Shown in pieces: positions 60,949-64,000 of a stretch of DNA of 64,000 nucleotides. Location: contig CAKPHU010000005.1 of the NCBI GenBank assembly GCA_934162125.1, positions 1 through 64,000 of the forward strand, in the 5' to 3' direction. The position numbers and the translations under genes are program-made. Below the pieces are notes generated by a model, which saw only the letters and a program-made list of their open reading frames with translations, had not been told where the DNA came from and did no database searches. Source of the DNA: an uncultured Bacilli bacterium. Its GTDB lineage: Bacteria; Bacillota_I; Bacilli_A; RF39; UBA660. Numbering within the stretch: the first letter of the stretch is position 1; every line of letters starts with the position of its first letter.

Positions 60949-62223
60949 CTAATATTTATTGTCATTTAAGCAGAATGTAGCATAAACTGGAATATATCTA
61001 ATTTCCTTTTTAGTTTGGAAATTATTTTCAGTAATTCGATAGGCTTGTTCTGTTGTGAACTTCTTAATGAAAACTGATAATGATTTAGCTTTTGATTGAC
61101 TTTTTGTAGTTATCTCAATAGGTATTATTTTACCAAGACGGTTTTGAATAACGAAATTTACCTCAGCTTTTCCTTCTGATTGATAGTAATAAAGAGCATA
61201 ACCAGCTTCTGCAAGAGTTTTGGCAATATGGTTTTCATAAAGTGTTTCTTTTAAGTTCTCGTCAGATAAGAATTGTTTTAAATTTAAATGAAGCATTGTA
61301 TAAAGCAAGCCATCATCTGGCATATATAATTTAAAACTATCAACTTCACGACAACTACTTAATAGTTTTTTAACAGTAGTTATTTTGTAGCTTCGATAAA
61401 TAATTTGATTATTTACAAGATAGTTAATAGTACTTTCATATTCTTTGGCTCTTTTACCAGTTCCCATAAGACCATATTGGAACTTCTTGTTTTCTTTACG
61501 TAATTGATTTGGAATGGAATTAAAAACTTCAATTCCACGAGCTATTTCAATTAGATTTTTAGATAGAGCAATTTCTTTTTTATAAACATCAACAATTTTT
61601 TGTTTGATTGCGTCAATTTCATAGGGACTCTTGCCAGCTAGTTCGGCTTCTATAACTTCTGGAAGACCACCTGTCATTAAATATTCTTGAAATAAATCTA
61701 GTGCAACTTTATGGAAAGGACATACTTTACGTTTAGTAAAGGACTCTCTAATTAGTGATGCTAGACTTCTTTCATCTTTAGCAATTAAATACTCTTCAAA
61801 GTCAAGGCCAGTCATACCTTTAAATTGTAGTTCTTCACCTTTAAAATCAGCTAAGTTTTCTCGGCGTGAAGTTATTGCGATTATATGATATTTGTAGTCA
61901 CTATTAAATAGTTTTAGACCTTTGACGATTTCTTTATCATTAACGTTGTCTAAGATGATTAAAGTGTCATCCTTTAAAATTGTTTCACCTGATAATAATG
62001 ATAAGTTTAAAATTATTTTTTCTGGAGTCTTTTCTTTAGAAAATAAATTCAAAAGTTCTTCATTATTTTCAGTGTTAAAGTAAATAGTATTCTTATATTC
62101 GGTTTTACCAAAATTTAGAGCTGTAAAAGTCTTTCCTACTTGTTTAGGGCCATAGAGTACTAGAGGCTTTCTAGCAGTATCTTTTTGCCATTTTTTTAGA
62201 AATTCTTCTATTTTTCGTTCCAT
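60949..62223 (-). CDS. AAA_14 / DUF4143 ATPase
   Basis: The protein is 424 aa. The N-terminal ATPase has Walker A LYGPKQVGKTFTA (about residues 22-34) and Walker B TLIILDNVN. The middle contains the family's GMTGLDFEEYL and LMTGGLPEVIE. The C-terminal DUF4143 nuclease-like domain ends with EVNFVIQNRLGKIIPIEITT (about 370-390). These proteins are common in gut bacteria, with no settled role. GGGAGGTTACAATTT precedes the ATG. It is followed by gpmI and may share its transcript. Confidence 0.88.
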   Translation of the reverse strand: MERKIEEFLKKWQKDTARKPLVLYGPKQVGKTFTALNFGKTEYKNTIYFNTENNEELLNLFSKEKTPEKIILNLSLLSGETILKDDTLIILDNVNDKEIVKGLKLFNSDYKYHIIAITSRRENLADFKGEELQFKGMTGLDFEEYLIAKDERSLASLIRESFTKRKVCPFHKVALDLFQEYLMTGGLPEVIEAELAGKSPYEIDAIKQKIVDVYKKEIALSKNLIEIARGIEVFNSIPNQLRKENKKFQYGLMGTGKRAKEYESTINYLVNNQIIYRSYKITTVKKLLSSCREVDSFKLYMPDDGLLYTMLHLNLKQFLSDENLKETLYENHIAKTLAEAGYALYYYQSEGKAEVNFVIQNRLGKIIPIEITTKSQSKAKSLSVFIKKFTTEQAYRITENNFQTKKEIRYIPVYATFCLNDNKY

Positions 62224-62305
62224 AAATTGTAACCTCCCTACATATTTTATAAATTAAGTATAGTTTTTTATTTGCTTAAAGTCAAGAATTGGAAGGTATT
62301 TTCAC

Positions 62306-62331
62306 AATAAAAAAAAGACTTTTTAGTCTTT
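62306..62331 (-). terminator. terminator of spo0A
   Basis: AAAGACT-TTTT-AGTCTTT (62314-62331) and T8 on the minus strand. It overlaps the stop codon. Confidence 0.8.
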
Positions 62332-63106
62332 AACTAGATAAAACTGATTTGTTATATTCTAAGCGAAGTTTATCAGCAACAGTAACAATAAATTCAGAAT
62401 TAGTTGGTTTGGCTTTATCAATATCAACACTATGTCCAAATATTTCTTCCATTAATTGCCAATTACCACGATTCCAGCTGACTTCAATAGCATGTCTGAT
62501 AGCACGTTCAACACGTGAAACAGTTGTTTCAAACTTTTTAGCTATTTCTGGATATAACTCTTTAGTAATCCCACCAACAAGTTCTGGACTTTCATATACT
62601 AGAATGATTCCTTCTCTAATATATTGATAACCTTTAATATGTGATGGTACTCCTAATTCATGAAGCGTATTAGTAATTGACTTTTGAATGTTGTTACGAT
62701 ATAGGTCAATACTTTTGCCACCATATTTAGTACCCTCTGCTACTTCGGTAATTCTCTTCTCAAGGTCTGATAGTTCGAATGGTTTTAAAATAAAGTAGTT
62801 AACTCCCATCTCTGAAACTTTTCTGATAGTTTCATGATCATTGTATGATGTAAGTATAATTACTTTCTTATCAATATCTTTTTCTTTAAGAAACTCCAAG
62901 ACACTGATACCATCCTTGTTAGGCATAATAAGATCTAATAAAATAAGGTCGAATTCGTCCTTTTTGTTTTCAATTATTCGCATTCCTTCAGCTCCATCAT
63001 AAGCTGATAGAGTTATTTTAATATCTCCATGATTCTTAAAATACTCTTTAACCATTGATACTAAGTTCTTATTGTCATCAATGATAAGTACTCGCGTTTT
63101 TTCCAT
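62330..63106 (-). CDS. spo0A: sporulation transcription factor Spo0A
   Basis: The protein is 258 aa. The receiver domain has [12 protein letters not shown] (Asp10, Asp11), the phosphorylated Asp58 in [13 protein letters not shown], and VIILTSYND. The DNA-binding domain shows [19 protein letters not shown] and [20 protein letters not shown], highly specific to Spo0A. Spo0A is the master regulator of entry to sporulation. Its presence indicates sporulation ancestry; whether the organism still sporulates cannot be judged here. The GAGAGGAAAATA site precedes the ATG. Confidence 0.97.
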   Translation of the reverse strand: MEKTRVLIIDDNKNLVSMVKEYFKNHGDIKITLSAYDGAEGMRIIENKKDEFDLILLDLIMPNKDGISVLEFLKEKDIDKKVIILTSYNDHETIRKVSEMGVNYFILKPFELSDLEKRITEVAEGTKYGGKSIDLYRNNIQKSITNTLHELGVPSHIKGYQYIREGIILVYESPELVGGITKELYPEIAKKFETTVSRVERAIRHAIEVSWNRGNWQLMEEIFGHSVDIDKAKPTNSEFIVTVADKLRLEYNKSVLSS

Positions 63107-63138
63107 TATTTTCCTCTCGGTTACTACCGTGCATCTTA

Positions 63139-63144
63139 ATTATA
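63139..63144 (-). promoter_or_regulatory. spo0A -10 box
   Basis: TATAAT on the minus strand, 33 bases upstream of the ATG; no good -35 at 17 bases. TTTGACAT just upstream resembles an inverted 0A box. A perfect TGTCGAA core occurs at 63188-63194 inside the tpiA terminator. Confidence 0.4.
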
Positions 63145-63170
63145 TACCTTTATGTCAAATTTTGGTAGAG

Positions 63171-63200
63171 AAAAAAAAGACAAGTTTTGTCGAATTGTCT
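63171..63200 (-). terminator. terminator of tpiA
   Basis: AGACAA (63179-63184) and TTGTCT (63195-63200), then T8 on the minus strand. Confidence 0.75.
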
Positions 63201-63909
63201 ACTTTTGTCTTTTTTCAATATTATTTAAGATGGTTTGAAGCTTATCTGGATGAAGACTTAGTCCACCAAGAAGGAAACCATCTATATTTTTATTTTCGAG
63301 TAAAATTTCAATATTATTTTCATTTACACTGCCACCATAAAGAATTTTATTATTAGGAAGAACTTTTTTTATAGTGTTCATGGCTAGGTTTAAATCATCA
63401 GAGCTAGGAATATTTTCAGTACCTATACACCATACTGGTTCATAGGCAATTATAACTCTACTTTTTTCCTCTTCTGTTAACTCATCTAAGTCTAGGGTTA
63501 GGGAACAATTAATTTCTTGAAGAGTTTCTTTTTTGTCGTGTTCTTTTTTTGTTTCACCGATGCAGAGAATAGGTGTGATTCCTTCATTAATTAAAAGTTT
63601 GACTTTTGTATTAATATCATTATCTGTTTCTTTCTCTTCAGAACGGCGTTCAGAATGTCCAACAAGACAGTACTTTGTATTTAAAGACTTTAACTGAAGT
63701 GCATTTACTTCTCCTGTGTGGGCTCCCATTACATTTTTACTAACATTTTGAGCTCCTAAACTAATATTTTCAGAGTTAAAAATACTTAAATATGGAAAGC
63801 TGGGACAAAGGACTAAGTCCTCAGTTGTTTTCATTTTATTCAAATCAGTTAGATATTTTTCGTATTCTTTTAATGTAAAGTTAGATTTATTATTTAAAAC
63901 TATTAACAT
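63199..63909 (-). CDS. tpiA: triosephosphate isomerase
   Basis: The protein is 236 aa, about 15 shorter than usual. The catalytic Lys is in LNNKSNFTLKE, His in LVGHSERRSEE, and Glu in IIAYEPVWCIGTE; GGSVNENN binds phosphate. The enzyme interconverts dihydroxyacetone phosphate and glyceraldehyde 3-phosphate. It starts directly after the stop of the upstream gene (TAAATG), and AAGGGGA lies in that gene's last codons. Confidence 0.96.
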   Translation of the reverse strand: MLIVLNNKSNFTLKEYEKYLTDLNKMKTTEDLVLCPSFPYLSIFNSENISLGAQNVSKNVMGAHTGEVNALQLKSLNTKYCLVGHSERRSEEKETDNDINTKVKLLINEGITPILCIGETKKEHDKKETLQEINCSLTLDLDELTEEEKSRVIIAYEPVWCIGTENIPSSDDLNLAMNTIKKVLPNNKILYGGSVNENNIEILLENKNIDGFLLGGLSLHPDKLQTILNNIEKRQK

Positions 63910-64000
63910 TTATTTTCCCCTTATCTTCTTTGTTATTTTAGATATTAATCCATAACGATCTTCTTCTTTTTTATCTAATATAGCTCTGTTGTAGACAACA
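63910..64000 (-). CDS. C-terminal end of an unidentified gene (partial)
   Basis: An open frame enters from the right edge and stops at 63910-63912; the visible 29 residues end EEDRYGLISKITKKIRGK and are basic. It is coupled to tpiA (adjacent stop and start codons). It is not the end of phosphoglycerate kinase, which often precedes tpiA. Not identified. Confidence 0.65.
   Translation of the reverse strand, partial: VVYNRAILDKKEEDRYGLISKITKKIRGK

Overview
The window is a strongly AT-rich chromosome segment from a low-GC Gram-positive bacterium (Bacillota; most like the gut Bacilli/Tenericutes-related lineages). Reasons: the standard S10-spc-alpha ribosomal gene order, AGGAGG ribosome binding sites, TGA used as stop and TGG as the Trp codon in intact ribosomal proteins, a Spo0A regulator and a SpoIID-like protein, a type VIIb secretion ATPase, and a type II-A CRISPR-Cas9 locus. 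No tRNA or rRNA gene was seen. The placement below phylum is an inference.

Layout. 1-3410 is the right end of an integrated mobile element: decayed small genes, a large serine recombinase, and a junction that has cut off the first 17 codons of an N-acetylmuramoyl-L-alanine amidase gene. 3515-11460 is a complete type II-A CRISPR system: 27 repeats and 26 spacers, leader, csn2, cas2, cas1, cas9 and a divergent tracrRNA. 11530-17870 holds two large divergent surface proteins (a sialidase-fold adhesin/glycosidase and a phosphodiester glycosidase). 17870-19310 has a GNAT enzyme and a WXG-like secreted protein. 19451-19798 is a stand-alone, highly structured RNA with its own promoter and terminator that I could not assign to a family. 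19836-26747 has prs and a CofE-like gene behind a leader peptide and hairpin, HtrA plus an Abi_2 protein, a zinc phospholipase C-like protein and a degenerate SpoIID.

26755-32653 is a small type VII secretion locus (EssC, an EsaB/YukD ubiquitin-like protein, two small helical proteins) with LemA upstream. 32740-36204 is a mixed block: ZIP transporter, NUDIX, a phage-like holin/endolysin pair, Tag glycosylase and a lipoprotein. 36289-57594 is the translation island, read leftward: S10-spc-alpha operons from one strong promoter at 57718-57746, then an orphan repeat protein, an SDR, two degenerate ECF-type ATPases with no EcfT, truA, a DNPH1-like enzyme, two orphan genes, and rplM-rpsI. rpmD (L30) is missing. 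57822-64000 holds dinB with two SOS-box-like operators, an XRE regulator, gpmI, an AAA/DUF4143 ATPase, spo0A, tpiA and the end of a further gene.

Most promising for follow-up are the orphan structured RNA, the element/amidase junction, the cas9/tracrRNA overlapping divergent promoters, the reduced type VII locus with a nearby WXG protein, and the degenerate ECF ATPase pair.
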